Source of the DNA: Clostridia bacterium
Lineage (GTDB): Bacteria > Bacillota > Clostridia > Christensenellales > Aristaeellaceae
DNA: 32,746 bases
Assembly (NCBI GenBank): GCA_017469025.1
Contig: JAFUHD010000360.1
Coordinates: 1 to 32,746 of the forward strand
Direction of reading: 5' to 3'
Below the pieces are notes generated by a model that was given only the letters and a program-made list of their open reading frames with translations, did not search any database and was not told where the DNA came from. Shown here in pieces: positions 14,303-23,091 of this stretch; within the stretch, counting starts at the first letter, position 1; the number at the start of each line of letters is the position of its first letter. Both the position numbers and the translations under genes were made by a program.

Positions 14303-15235
14303 CTATGTCCTGTTTTTGTCCAGCAGGACATTTTCCTCTTTCTGATGGTTTCTGAGCGCATCCATGGCAATTTCTCTTGCGACCTCATCCGCACCATGGT
14401 AGTATAGCAGAAGCTGTTCATCCTCTGAAAGCCTGTCAGCGTCTGCCGGCTCTTCCTCGTCCACTTCCTGACGTTCGGCTGCCTGTGTAAAACCAGATGC
14501 AATAATGCCCGTGGGAATGGCAATCACACCAATGCCAACCAGGCTGATAATCGCAGCAAAGAGTTTCCCCAGACTTGTTACAGGATACACATCTCCATAG
14601 CCTACCGTTGTCAGGGTGCAGAGTGCCCACCACAGCGTTGCCACTATATTTGGAAACTTATCCGGCTGGGCCGGGTTTTCCACTGTGTACATCACAATTG
14701 CAGAAAACAGCATCACGAAGAAACAGAGCAGCGTTGAGACGACCAGCTGGGATCTCGAATTCCAGATCACCCTTGAAACCGTTTTCAGTGCGGTCAGATA
14801 TCTGCCAAGTTTGAATACCGGAAGCAGCAGAAACAGCCGGAACAGCCTTGACATACGCAGAAAGCGCAGATCCAGCGGAAAAAACGGAATATAGAACGGC
14901 AGCACCACCAGCAGATCTACGACAGCCATGGGCGTACAGATAAATTTCAGTCTTGGATGTGCCTCATCCGGATACAGAAGATCCGCAGTCCAAAGTCTCA
15001 GTACATATTCAATCGTGAAAACCACAATGCAGACTGCCTCAAACGTATCAAACAAGAAACTGTACCGTATGGCGAGTTCATCAAAACTTTCCAGAATAAT
15101 TGCAATAACACTGGCGGCGATCAGCGTCATGATCAGTTTCTCAAAACAGTTTCCCAGCCTGCCGGCACGCTCCTTGTTACTGACGATCCCAAATATTCGC
15201 TGTTTCATATTCTGCCAGACCCGGTCAAACCACAA
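14303..15235 (-). CDS. Voltage-gated potassium channel (Kv type)
   Basis: A 310-residue six-segment channel subunit that would pass potassium across the cell membrane as a tetramer. S1-S4 occupy residues about 30-150; S4 carries arginines every third residue (LRFLRMSRLFRLF), a true voltage-sensor pattern. The pore loop has TLTTVGYGD (about residues 207-215), the potassium selectivity filter. After S6 (IIASGF) there is an acidic cytoplasmic tail (about 245-310, EVDEEEPADADRLSEDE) without a recognised RCK domain. The start is TTG at 15235, with AAAGGA 10 nt upstream; an ATG at 15208 lacks a ribosome site. It stands alone between sugar genes and has no obvious functional link to them. Confidence 0.9.
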   Translation of the reverse strand: MWFDRVWQNMKQRIFGIVSNKERAGRLGNCFEKLIMTLIAASVIAIILESFDELAIRYSFLFDTFEAVCIVVFTIEYVLRLWTADLLYPDEAHPRLKFICTPMAVVDLLVVLPFYIPFFPLDLRFLRMSRLFRLFLLLPVFKLGRYLTALKTVSRVIWNSRSQLVVSTLLCFFVMLFSAIVMYTVENPAQPDKFPNIVATLWWALCTLTTVGYGDVYPVTSLGKLFAAIISLVGIGVIAIPTGIIASGFTQAAERQEVDEEEPADADRLSEDEQLLLYYHGADEVAREIAMDALRNHQKEENVLLDKNRT

Positions 15236-15266
15236 ACCGGTTAATTCCTTTCCACATCGGTGCGCA

Positions 15267-15292
15267 TGGCCGGATTTCAGATCATCCGGCCA
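15267..15292. promoter_or_regulatory. Hairpin between the divergent channel and glycosidase genes
   Basis: Perfect 9-bp stem TGGCCGGAT (15267-15275) and ATCCGGCCA (15284-15292) with an 8-nt loop. No U-tract in either direction. It may be an operator or leader hairpin for one of the divergent genes. Confidence 0.4.
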
Positions 15293-15375
15293 GACTATTA
15301 TATCGTCTTCTTCAATTCCAGGTCAATCCATTCTGCCCGGCGGATTGCTGCGGCAGAACCGACAGAGGTTAGTCT

Positions 15376-17484
15376 ATGAATGATTTTTTGACCCGTCTCC
15401 AGATTCCGCCTGCTGAATATACCATTATGCCCTTCTGGTTTCTTAACGGCGATCTGGATCACGCAGAAATCCGCCGCCAGATTCTCGATTTCAAGGCACA
15501 TGGTGTTCTGGGTTTTGTTCTGCATCCACGCATAGGGCTCCCGGACCGGATCGGATACCTTTCCGATACCTTTTTCGATTATCTCCGGACCGCAGTTGAG
15601 ACTGCCCGTGAAAATGACATGCACATCATTTTGTATGATGAAGGCATGTATCCCTCCGGCTCCGCATGCGGCCAGGTTGTTGCCGGGCATCCGGAACTGG
15701 CAAGCCGGGGCATCGCCCTGACGCAGCAGCCTCTGGACGGGGATATCATTCTGGCGGAAACGGATGCGGGCTGTCTTGTCGAGCGCTTCAGTGGCGGCAC
15801 CATTCGGGGCATTCACTTCGGTGAGGACGACGGAGAACCGGCAGCGCCAAAGAGTGCCGACATTCTGAATCCCGCAGCTGTTTCCCGTTTTCTCTCCCTG
15901 ACACACGACGCTTATTACAGGGCGTTTGCCGGCGACTTTGGGAAGACCATTATTGGCTTTTTTACGGATGAACCGTCTGTTCTCGGCCGGAACACCCGGG
16001 ACCTGTTTCCCTGGACCAGGGGATTTGAGGACATTTTCACTTCAGCCGGCGGCAGCCTGGCCGGCCTTACAGGACTATTTACAGGCAAAGAAAACGCTGA
16101 CACAGCGCTGTATCATGAGCTGATTCTGAAGCGCGAATGCGAAGTTTATTACGCTGCGCTCTCCGGCTGGTGCATATCGCACGGCATAGCCCTGATGGGC
16201 CATCCCCACCAGAGTGACGATATTGAGTTTGAACGGTATTTCCACGTTCCGGGACAAGATCTCGTTCTGCGGTGGATCGCTCCGGAAACCGGCGATCTTA
16301 AGGGAATGGACACCGTTATGGCCAAATGCAGTGCAGATATCGCCCGTCTCATGGGACGCACACGGAACAGCAATGAATGCTTCGGTGCATGCTGCCGGGA
16401 TGGAAACCCATGGTATTTTACCGGCGCTGACATGAAATGGTACATCGACTATCTTGCCGTCCGCGGCGTAAACCTGTTCATCCCGCACGCTTTCTATTAC
16501 AGTCTTGAAGGCCCGCGAAGCCAGGAGCGCCCGCCGGATGTCGGTCCCGGCAGCATCTGGTGGCCGCACTATATGCACTGGTCACGGTACATGGCGCGCC
16601 TGTCCTGTCTCATGAGTGAAACTAAGTATCTGGCAGATATTGCTGTTCTGTGCAGGAACCGCGACATGCATGCAGATCTTGTCGCACCGCTGTTTGCCAC
16701 CCAGCGCGCTTTCCAGTACATCCCTGAAAGTTTCAAAGATGAATGCCTTGTGAAAGAAGGTCGGCTTCATCTGAGAGGCAGATCCTATTCAGCCGTTGTG
16801 AGCGCTGCCGGACAGTATCCATCTGTTTCCCATGATGCCGCCTCTGTTCCGCCGGATGTTCTGTGCATCCCGCCTGAACCGTCACTCCGCTGCGCACCGC
16901 TGTGCCGGGACGGTATTCCCTTCTGGTTTCTGGTCAATGCAGGAAATGAACCCATTGATACGCTGCTTCAGCTGCCCACTGACCGCTATATCGGCTGTAT
17001 GAATCTGTGGGATGCAAAGATATGCGCCGTTCCATGTGAGTCCGTCACGGACGGCATGCAGATGACACTGCATCTGGACCCACGTGAAAGCCGGCTGCTG
17101 TTTCTGTTTGACTCCCGTGAAGAGTGGGAACGGCATCTGCCGGATAAACACATCTGCCGGACACTTGGTGCAGATATCTTTACATGTATCAGCCGGAACC
17201 CGGACAAACAGGAAATCGTTTATGAGGCGCTGCTGCCCGCATGCGATACCGATATTGAACTCTGCCTGAAGGCAGAGGAAATGTGCCAGCTTACCGTTAT
17301 AGCCGGGCAGGAAACATATGATGCCGGAACGACCTGCTGGACACCACACCGTTTTCATCTGCGCGCCGCATGGCTTTGCGGACATGGTGCACGCCTCGTG
17401 CTCACCGTCACCGGCAGCAGGGCCAACCGGTACGGCCAGCCGGTATTCTATGGTCTCCTTCCATCAGAGAAAGCCGGCACTTGA
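15376..17484 (+). CDS. GH106-like glycoside hydrolase (putative alpha-L-rhamnosidase-type)
   Basis: A 702-residue protein whose N-terminal TIM-barrel resembles the GH106 group: PFWFLNGDLDHAEIRRQILDFKAHGVLGFVLHPRIG (in pieces from residue 18), ILYDEGMYPSGSACGQVV (about 85-103) and FFTDEPSVLGRN (about 194-205). GH106 members are alpha-L-rhamnosidases acting on pectin and other rhamnose-containing glycans. At 702 residues it is shorter than many GH106 enzymes (often about 1000), so accessory beta-sandwich domains are reduced. There is no signal peptide, which suggests action on imported oligomers. The start is preceded by CAGAGG. Family assignment is by overall pattern; a distant GH-A enzyme is possible, and the substrate is inferred from the nearby pectin genes. 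Confidence 0.6.
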   Translation: MNDFLTRLQIPPAEYTIMPFWFLNGDLDHAEIRRQILDFKAHGVLGFVLHPRIGLPDRIGYLSDTFFDYLRTAVETARENDMHIILYDEGMYPSGSACGQVVAGHPELASRGIALTQQPLDGDIILAETDAGCLVERFSGGTIRGIHFGEDDGEPAAPKSADILNPAAVSRFLSLTHDAYYRAFAGDFGKTIIGFFTDEPSVLGRNTRDLFPWTRGFEDIFTSAGGSLAGLTGLFTGKENADTALYHELILKRECEVYYAALSGWCISHGIALMGHPHQSDDIEFERYFHVPGQDLVLRWIAPETGDLKGMDTVMAKCSADIARLMGRTRNSNECFGACCRDGNPWYFTGADMKWYIDYLAVRGVNLFIPHAFYYSLEGPRSQERPPDVGPGSIWWPHYMHWSRYMARLSCLMSETKYLADIAVLCRNRDMHADLVAPLFATQRAFQYIPESFKDECLVKEGRLHLRGRSYSAVVSAAGQYPSVSHDAASVPPDVLCIPPEPSLRCAPLCRDGIPFWFLVNAGNEPIDTLLQLPTDRYIGCMNLWDAKICAVPCESVTDGMQMTLHLDPRESRLLFLFDSREEWERHLPDKHICRTLGADIFTCISRNPDKQEIVYEALLPACDTDIELCLKAEEMCQLTVIAGQETYDAGTTCWTPHRFHLRAAWLCGHGARLVLTVTGSRANRYGQPVFYGLLPSEKAGT

Positions 17485-17532
17485 AATTCATGTAGATTCC
17501 TTTTATCATATTCACGTAAACCCGCATTCAAA

Positions 17533-17571
17533 ACACGGTGTTTCCGTTGTCCTTTCACCGTGTGATCTTTT
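17533..17571 (+). terminator. Terminator or attenuator between the GH106-like and GNAT-like genes
   Basis: 8-bp stem ACACGGTG (17533-17540) / CACCGTGT (17556-17563) with a 15-nt loop, followed by GATCTTTT. The long loop and short U-tract make it a weak terminator; it stops just before the GGAGG of the next gene. Confidence 0.5.
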
Positions 17572-17589
17572 AAAACGGAGGATTCTGAC

Positions 17590-18138
17590 ATGGAAACCGT
17601 TTCTATTGTTGCTGTAGATAAAACAGAACGCTTTGTCAACATTCAGGAAGAAGACAGTCACCATCTGGATATCACCGATACCATTATCTGGTTTTATGAG
17701 GCTGATTCTTATTACGATGGAGATGCGCCATTGCCGCTCGGCCATCTTGAAGGAACACTGGTTAACGTAGCCGACATGAATGAAGATCCTCTCTTGGTCT
17801 GCGATGATATCGCCGCAGATCTCGGATTCATTATGGCCGTTGCCGCGCCTCATGTCGAACATTCCCTGTTCTACATTTCACGTCTCTATATGAACAGTGA
17901 GGATAATGCCCTGCGTGTCATGAAAGCCATGCCAACAATTCTGTATAAGCTGATGGGCTGCACACCTGACCTGCTGGTCAGCTTTCCGGAACAGCATCCT
18001 GAAAAACAGGAATCCGACATAGCATCCTGTGACATCAGCCGGGATACTCATGACTTCTTCAGCAAAGCCGGCTTTGTTGATACAGAAGGCGGTGTCCAGC
18101 TGTTCAAATATTCCATTCCCTCTGATATTGAAGGATAA
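17590..18138 (+). CDS. Hypothetical protein with GNAT-acetyltransferase-like features
   Basis: A 182-residue protein that I cannot name. The C-terminal half has the spacing of a GNAT fold: a strand LFYISRLYM (about 97-105), a helix (about 109-122), a strand LLVSFPEQ (about 128-135) and FFSKAGFVDTEGGVQLFKY (about 157-175), where 'FF.K.GF' is a common GNAT motif. The acetyl-CoA loop (Q/R-x-x-G-x-G/A) is not visible, so it may be degenerate. The N-terminal half is acidic (DKTERFVNIQEEDSHHLD, ADMNEDPLLVCDD). No signal peptide or membrane segment. GGAGG lies 8 nt before the ATG. It precedes a serine hydrolase gene on the same strand after 84 nt. Confidence 0.6.
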   Translation: METVSIVAVDKTERFVNIQEEDSHHLDITDTIIWFYEADSYYDGDAPLPLGHLEGTLVNVADMNEDPLLVCDDIAADLGFIMAVAAPHVEHSLFYISRLYMNSEDNALRVMKAMPTILYKLMGCTPDLLVSFPEQHPEKQESDIASCDISRDTHDFFSKAGFVDTEGGVQLFKYSIPSDIEG

Positions 18139-18222
18139 GAAAACGACTGCCGATTTGCGCTGTTTTATCAAAATGACTAGCAGCGCTGAAGGCCAAAGCA
18201 ACATCATAATGGAGGAACTGCC

Positions 18223-19188
18223 ATGTCTTTTTCATTTGAACGCATTTCCCCTGCTTCCGCCGGTGTCCGCGAAGATGCCATCCGTTCATTTCTTTCTGCC
18301 GCTGCTGAAGAAAACATAGACCTGCACAGCGTCATGCTTCTGAGGCATGACAAAGTCTGTTTTGAGCAGTGGTGGCCAGGACACGGTCCAGATGAATTCC
18401 ATGATATGTGGTCATTCAGCAAGAGCCTGACGTCAACTGCCGTCGGCTTCGCCGTGCAGGAAAATGCACTTACGCTTTCAGACCATCTGGTCGATCTTTT
18501 TCCAGACAAGCTCCCTGAGCAGGTTTCCGACAATCTCCAGAAGGCAACCATACGGGATCTGCTCACGATGAGCTGCGGACACGAAACCGAACCGGACTGC
18601 CGCAATGCACCTGACTGGATCCGGAGCTTTCTGACCCATGAATTCAAATATGCTCCCGGCACCATGTTCCAGTACAACACCATGGGCACCAATATGCTTT
18701 GTGCAGCACTGCGTCGTCGTACCGGAAAAAATCTCACTGAATATCTCCGTCCGCGTCTGCTCGATCCCATTGGCATTGAAGAAACACAGATGTGGCTCAC
18801 AATGCCGGACGGAACAGAATTCGGAGGGGCAGGATACCGGCTCCGGACCGAAGATATGGCGAAGTTCATGCAGTTTGTCGCAAATGGCGGCAGCTGGCAG
18901 GGACAGCAGCTGCTGAATTCCGAATGGTTCCGGATGGCAACAACAAAGCAGATTGAAACAGCAAATCCGGTTTACCATCCAGACAATCCTGACTGGAGTC
19001 TTGGCTACTGCTTCCAGTACTGGCGCTGCCAGCCGGAAGATGTTTACCGTGCAGACGGCATGTACGGTCAGTTCGGCATTGTCATGCCGCACCAGGATGC
19101 CATTCTGATCATCACGGAAAAGACAGAGAAGACGCAGCTTGTCCTCAATCTTGTCTGGACACATCTGCTGCCCGGCATTGAGGACTGA
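18223..19188 (+). CDS. Serine hydrolase, beta-lactamase/class C-like fold
   Basis: A 321-residue protein of the beta-lactamase/transpeptidase-like superfamily. The SxxK nucleophile motif is SFSK (Ser64, Lys67) in MWSFSKSLTS. The usual second motif YxN appears as Y151-N-T in MFQYNTMGTNML; relatives usually read YNN or YSN, so the Asn at the third place is replaced by Thr. The third region ADGMYGQFGIVMP fits the group's 'GAFGQ' segment. No signal peptide is seen, so it is more likely a cytoplasmic esterase or amidase than a cell-wall or antibiotic-resistance enzyme. GGAGG lies 7 nt before the start. Nearby sugar genes raise the possibility of a carbohydrate-ester substrate, but that is only contextual. 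Confidence 0.82.
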   Translation: MSFSFERISPASAGVREDAIRSFLSAAAEENIDLHSVMLLRHDKVCFEQWWPGHGPDEFHDMWSFSKSLTSTAVGFAVQENALTLSDHLVDLFPDKLPEQVSDNLQKATIRDLLTMSCGHETEPDCRNAPDWIRSFLTHEFKYAPGTMFQYNTMGTNMLCAALRRRTGKNLTEYLRPRLLDPIGIEETQMWLTMPDGTEFGGAGYRLRTEDMAKFMQFVANGGSWQGQQLLNSEWFRMATTKQIETANPVYHPDNPDWSLGYCFQYWRCQPEDVYRADGMYGQFGIVMPHQDAILIITEKTEKTQLVLNLVWTHLLPGIED

Positions 19189-19264
19189 AATATGTCCGAC
19201 TGCCCGTTGTAATCTGGCAGGCAGCACTGATCATTTGCGGAAAACATGCCTCTGCTTTGCACCG

Positions 19265-19328
19265 TTTTTTCAAAAATGATATTTGCAATTGATTCGGTGC
19301 CGAAAGCTGTACCATGTCATTGAAGGAG
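19265..19328 (+). repeat. Structured leader repeat, copy 3 (diverged, lacks hairpin I)
   Basis: It aligns end to end with copies 1 and 2 from the TTxTCAAA segment through GCAATTGATTCGGTGCCGAAAGC to the Shine-Dalgarno AAGGAG of the next gene. Hairpin I is absent. The long-range stem becomes ATGATA with TGTCAT, keeping all six pairs if one U-G wobble is allowed. The GTGC/GCAC hairpin is altered, but GGTGC (19296-19300) can pair with GTACC (19309-19313) instead. These changes preserve pairing rather than sequence. Confidence 0.78.
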
Positions 19329-19334
19329 AATACC

Positions 19335-20585
19335 ATGCTCTACTCAGACAAACTTTACCGCCTTGCCTTTGATTTTTATGATATTGCCCCCTGGAAAAAG
19401 ATCCGTGACGCACAGCTGTTTGCCTTCCATTCGCAAACATTTGACAGCACCATGTACTGCAGCATCACCGGGACTATTGGTGCATTGCTCGGACTCACGG
19501 TCTATACGGATGTAAAGGGACTTCAGTTTCTGTACGACTTAAGCACTCACTCCCACGATGTTCTCACTAACTTTCTGCCGGGAGACGGCTCCTATTCCAC
19601 CATGTTAATCAATGCCGTACAGTGCATTTTCACAGATCATCATGAAACCTTTCCGGAACAGATGCAGGCACTTAAAGCCTATGCGGACAAATATCATGAA
19701 ACCTATACCGGAAAACAGGACATCCCGACGTTCTACAATGTACTCCCGTTTCGGCAGCCATTTTCCCTTCATGATCCTGAGCGGCTCAAAGTACTTGAAG
19801 AAGCATTGTCTGCCTTTATGGTCTTTGACCGGGAATTTGGCCCGGACTATGAAGAAATCCCCCTGCTGTCTCCTGCCAGCCCCGTCACGGTTCCGCTTCT
19901 CATTCCGGACGGCAGCCACTGGCGCATAGTTTCACATAAACTGCCTGCTTATGAACCGGAATACCAACTTGATACGATTCCGTTCACCAATGATATCCTC
20001 CTTCAGAAACTGCGCCGCCTGCCCAGACTGGGTTCGGTAGACTGCATGTTGACGGTTATGCCTACTGCTGTAGCAGAGGAAGATACTGCCGTCTTTGCCG
20101 AGGCATTAATTCTTTACTGCCGTGAAAAGAGCTTTTTTGCACCACCTGCACTGGACCTGCGCGCACGCGGTGAAGAAGATGCATACGTATGGTCCAGAAT
20201 TCTGAATCAATTTGCCAGAGATACCCTGCCCGTCCACTTGAAAGCACTTCCCAATACCATTTATTACAACGGGCAGCGCACCTTCTGTGTACTCTATGAC
20301 CTCTGCATAAAGCTGCACATCAACCTCATAGCCAAAGAAAAAATGCCTGAACTTGAGCATCTGATTCAGAATATGGCACAATCCTTGTACCAGGAAGGCG
20401 GTGGAGAATTCTCAGATAATGAAGCGCTTCTGCTTCCTCTTCTTTCCGAGCTTGAAAAGCTTCCTTCATCTGCGCTTTACCTTATGCCAGATGAAGCCAA
20501 GGCTTTTCTCCGGTCCGTCAATCTCAAAGAGTGCAGCCCGCCTATTGCTGAGCGGCTGAAAAAGCTGCTGAAACGCTTATCCTGA
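19335..20585 (+). CDS. Uncharacterised protein resembling DUF7309/DUF6930 proteins
   Basis: A 416-residue protein of unknown function. The start at 19335 is supported by AAGGAG 8 nt upstream; an in-frame ATG at 19314 lies inside the leader repeat. The N-terminal part (WKKIRDAQLFAF, then MYCSITGTIGALLGLTVYTD at about 42-61) matches my memory of the DUF7309 pattern 'W..d.lFgv...YCSVMG..GE..GL.vY'. The C-terminal 200 residues, with RARGEEDAYVWSRILNQFA, look like a DUF6930-type region. There is no signal peptide, and no catalytic motif that I can name. It stands alone after the serine hydrolase and is closed by a strong terminator. The assignment is from pattern memory and should be treated as moderate. 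Confidence 0.65.
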   Translation: MLYSDKLYRLAFDFYDIAPWKKIRDAQLFAFHSQTFDSTMYCSITGTIGALLGLTVYTDVKGLQFLYDLSTHSHDVLTNFLPGDGSYSTMLINAVQCIFTDHHETFPEQMQALKAYADKYHETYTGKQDIPTFYNVLPFRQPFSLHDPERLKVLEEALSAFMVFDREFGPDYEEIPLLSPASPVTVPLLIPDGSHWRIVSHKLPAYEPEYQLDTIPFTNDILLQKLRRLPRLGSVDCMLTVMPTAVAEEDTAVFAEALILYCREKSFFAPPALDLRARGEEDAYVWSRILNQFARDTLPVHLKALPNTIYYNGQRTFCVLYDLCIKLHINLIAKEKMPELEHLIQNMAQSLYQEGGGEFSDNEALLLPLLSELEKLPSSALYLMPDEAKAFLRSVNLKECSPPIAERLKKLLKRLS

Positions 20586-20587
20586 CC

Positions 20588-20632
20588 ATAACGCAAAAAG
20601 CTCTGCCTGTGGCAGAGCTTTTTGTGTTATGG
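20588..20632. terminator. Bidirectional terminator between convergent genes
   Basis: AAAAAGCTCTGCC (about 20596-20608), TGT, GGCAGAGCTTTTT (about 20612-20624): a 13-bp perfect stem whose A and T tracts serve both strands. The symmetry continues outward as CATAAC and GTTATG. It ends the DUF gene and the minus-strand signalling/GH3 operon. Confidence 0.93.
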
Positions 20633-20633
20633 C

Positions 20634-23036
20634 TTACTTATTTTCATTCGAAAGTTTCGGACGGCGGAAATAATCACGGATCAGCCGGCCGAGACCCCTG
20701 TGCCAGTGTCCGTTGCACATAAAGCAGATGTCCTCTGCCATGGCAGTCGTCACCGCACCGCCCATCATCTTCGCCATCCCGCGGAACGGAATATTGTAGA
20801 TAAAGAGCAGATTGAGATCCGGCTTGCCGGCATTGATCGCTTTTTGGACCTTTCCGCTCATGATTTTGTAAACCAGCCGCGCAATCGGGTTCTTTGCATA
20901 AGAAAGCTGGGTAATCGTATCATTCATGTCAAGCGGCTGCATGGTATTCCACGTATGGCGTCTGGGTGTCTGGCCGAGAAGCGCATGGAAGGCGGAATCC
21001 GGAATGTCCATCAGCTCACACCTGCGATAGCAGTCTACCGGCAGGGATGCATACGGATTCTGTTTGCCCGTTCCCTTAATCTGCCAGGTCCCGCGCAGAC
21101 GGATATCCTCGCAGGAAGCACCAATCAGGATCTCATAATTGCCGCCTTCTATCTCAAACGCATTGCTCTGTACATTGAAGTAACGGAAGGTGTATTTGTC
21201 GAACGGAATCGTCACCTGTCTGCGTTCTCCGGCGTCAAGGTGTACCCGGACAAAGCCTTTCAGTTCCCGTTCCGCACGGAAGATTTTAGCATCCGGAAGA
21301 CCAATATAGAGCTGTGCAATCTCCTCACCGGCAACCTTTCCCGTATTTTCAATGGTAAATGTAACGCCGTTTTCCGAGATCGAAAGATTTTCATAAGCAA
21401 ACCGGGTATAGCTGAGTCCATAACCGAATGGGAAACGGACCGGCTTCTTTGCCGTTGTAAAGTAACGGTAACCTACATAGATTCCCTCACGGTACTCGCT
21501 GGTCGCCTGACTGCCCGGGTAATAATGGCTGACCGGCGTTTCATCATAGGCAAGCGGGAACGTTTCTGCCAGTTTGCCGCCTGGTGTAACATCGCCTGAC
21601 AGCACTCGCAGCATCGCCTCCGCCGCAGCTTCTCCGCCCAGGCCGCCGTACACAAGCGCTTCCACCTGATCAAGCCACGGCATCTCCACTGCACTGCCGC
21701 AGGACAGCACCGCCACGATATGGGGATTTGCTTTGGAAAGTTCGGCAATCAGGCGGACCTGATTGTCCGGCAGACGCATGTGTGTTCTGTCAAGACCTTC
21801 TGTTTCAAATCCTTCCGGAAGGCCGATGTACAGAAGGACAATCTCCGCCTGTTTTGCCAGCGCAACCGCTTCCGCTTCAAGTGCCGGGTTCTCCGTATCC
21901 TGCCGCTCAAATCCCTTCGCAAATCCGATCTGATTCGGGAACATGGTGCGCAGCAGCGGAAGTGTTTCGTCCACCTGCTGGGCATTGACCATGCTGCTGC
22001 CGGCGCCCTGATACCTGGATGTTTCCGCAAAGTCACCGATGACTGCAATCTTTGCACTCTTGTTGAGTGGCAATACATCATGATCGTTCTTCAGCAGCAC
22101 AATACACCGCTCCGCAGCTTCCCGGACCTTCCTGTGCTGCGCAGCAGGATCCACAGCCGGTCCCGGCCCGACAGCCTTTGTGGTCAGAATCACGTCAAGC
22201 AGTTCATCCACACGCTGATCCACAATGCTTTCCGCAATTTTTCCGCTGCGCACAGCTTCAACCAGCTGTACGGCACTGTCATCACCGGCACCCGGCATTT
22301 CAAGATTCATACCGGTCCGCACGCCCTCGACGTAACTGTTGCTTCCGCCCCAGTCCGTGACGACCATACCGTCATAGCCCCATTCATCCCTCAGAATGCC
22401 ATACAGATGGGCACTCTCATTGGTATAGGTGCCATTCAGCCTGTTGTAGCTGGTCATCACGGCACGCGGCCTGCCCTCAGTAATGGCGATTTCAAAGTTT
22501 GTCAGATAAAGCTCCCGCAGCGTCCGTTCGTCCATGACAGAATCCGAATGCATGCGCAGCAGTTCCTGGCTGTTGGCGGCAAAGTGCTTGGCACAGGCAG
22601 AAATTTCATTGCTTTGAATGCCGCGAATAAATCCGGCTGCCAGTTTGCCTGCCAGATACGGATCCTCGGAATAGTACTCAAAGCTCCGGCCGCACAGTGT
22701 GCTCCGTTTCGTGTTCAGTCCAGGTCCCAGCAGAACCTGAACGTCCTGGGCTCTGGCATCCGCACCAATGACAGCGCCCATAGTTTCGGCAATTTCCGGA
22801 TCCCAGCCATTCGCAATCGTAGATGCTGACGGAATACACGTTGCCTTGGTTGAGGCATTAAGGCCCAGATGATCTCCTTCACCAGCCTGCTTGCGCAGGC
22901 CGCTCGGTCCGTCTGACAGTGCCATGGACGGAATGCCCAGACGCTCAACCGGCCTGGTATGCCATACATCCTTTCCGGACAATATGGCGGCTTTTTCCTC
23001 CAGAGTCATTTTTGAGATCAGATCGGTATGGCGCAT
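20634..23036 (-). CDS. Glycoside hydrolase family 3 (beta-glucosidase-type)
   Basis: An 800-residue cytoplasmic GH3 enzyme, likely a beta-glucosidase or beta-xylosidase. The N-terminal barrel has LSDGPSGLRKQ, GPGLNTKRSTLCGRSFEYYSEDP and KHFAANSQE; the nucleophile is the Asp of GMVVTDWGG (about residues 222-230). The alpha/beta domain follows (CIVLLKNDHDVLPLN, about 298 on), then a fibronectin-III-like domain (VTFTIENTGKVAGEEIAQLYIG, about 554 on). The last ~120 residues (NPIARLVYKIMSG to GHWHRGLGRLIRDYF) are a helical extension that I have seen in other Firmicute GH3 proteins. GGGAGG precedes the ATG. It is 55 nt after the GGDEF/EAL gene and probably ends that operon, an unusual link between a glycosidase and signalling genes. 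Confidence 0.92.
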   Translation of the reverse strand: MRHTDLISKMTLEEKAAILSGKDVWHTRPVERLGIPSMALSDGPSGLRKQAGEGDHLGLNASTKATCIPSASTIANGWDPEIAETMGAVIGADARAQDVQVLLGPGLNTKRSTLCGRSFEYYSEDPYLAGKLAAGFIRGIQSNEISACAKHFAANSQELLRMHSDSVMDERTLRELYLTNFEIAITEGRPRAVMTSYNRLNGTYTNESAHLYGILRDEWGYDGMVVTDWGGSNSYVEGVRTGMNLEMPGAGDDSAVQLVEAVRSGKIAESIVDQRVDELLDVILTTKAVGPGPAVDPAAQHRKVREAAERCIVLLKNDHDVLPLNKSAKIAVIGDFAETSRYQGAGSSMVNAQQVDETLPLLRTMFPNQIGFAKGFERQDTENPALEAEAVALAKQAEIVLLYIGLPEGFETEGLDRTHMRLPDNQVRLIAELSKANPHIVAVLSCGSAVEMPWLDQVEALVYGGLGGEAAAEAMLRVLSGDVTPGGKLAETFPLAYDETPVSHYYPGSQATSEYREGIYVGYRYFTTAKKPVRFPFGYGLSYTRFAYENLSISENGVTFTIENTGKVAGEEIAQLYIGLPDAKIFRAERELKGFVRVHLDAGERRQVTIPFDKYTFRYFNVQSNAFEIEGGNYEILIGASCEDIRLRGTWQIKGTGKQNPYASLPVDCYRRCELMDIPDSAFHALLGQTPRRHTWNTMQPLDMNDTITQLSYAKNPIARLVYKIMSGKVQKAINAGKPDLNLLFIYNIPFRGMAKMMGGAVTTAMAEDICFMCNGHWHRGLGRLIRDYFRRPKLSNENK

Positions 23037-23091
23037 ATTTATCCTCCCTAACCATATATCTTATTCTGCATCCGGCATAGCTGCCGGGTGC

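Noticed and set aside
20622-22829. Two long plus-strand open frames opposite the GH3 gene
   Set aside because: They are antisense shadows of a clear GH3 protein, lack ribosome sites and show no recognisable domains.
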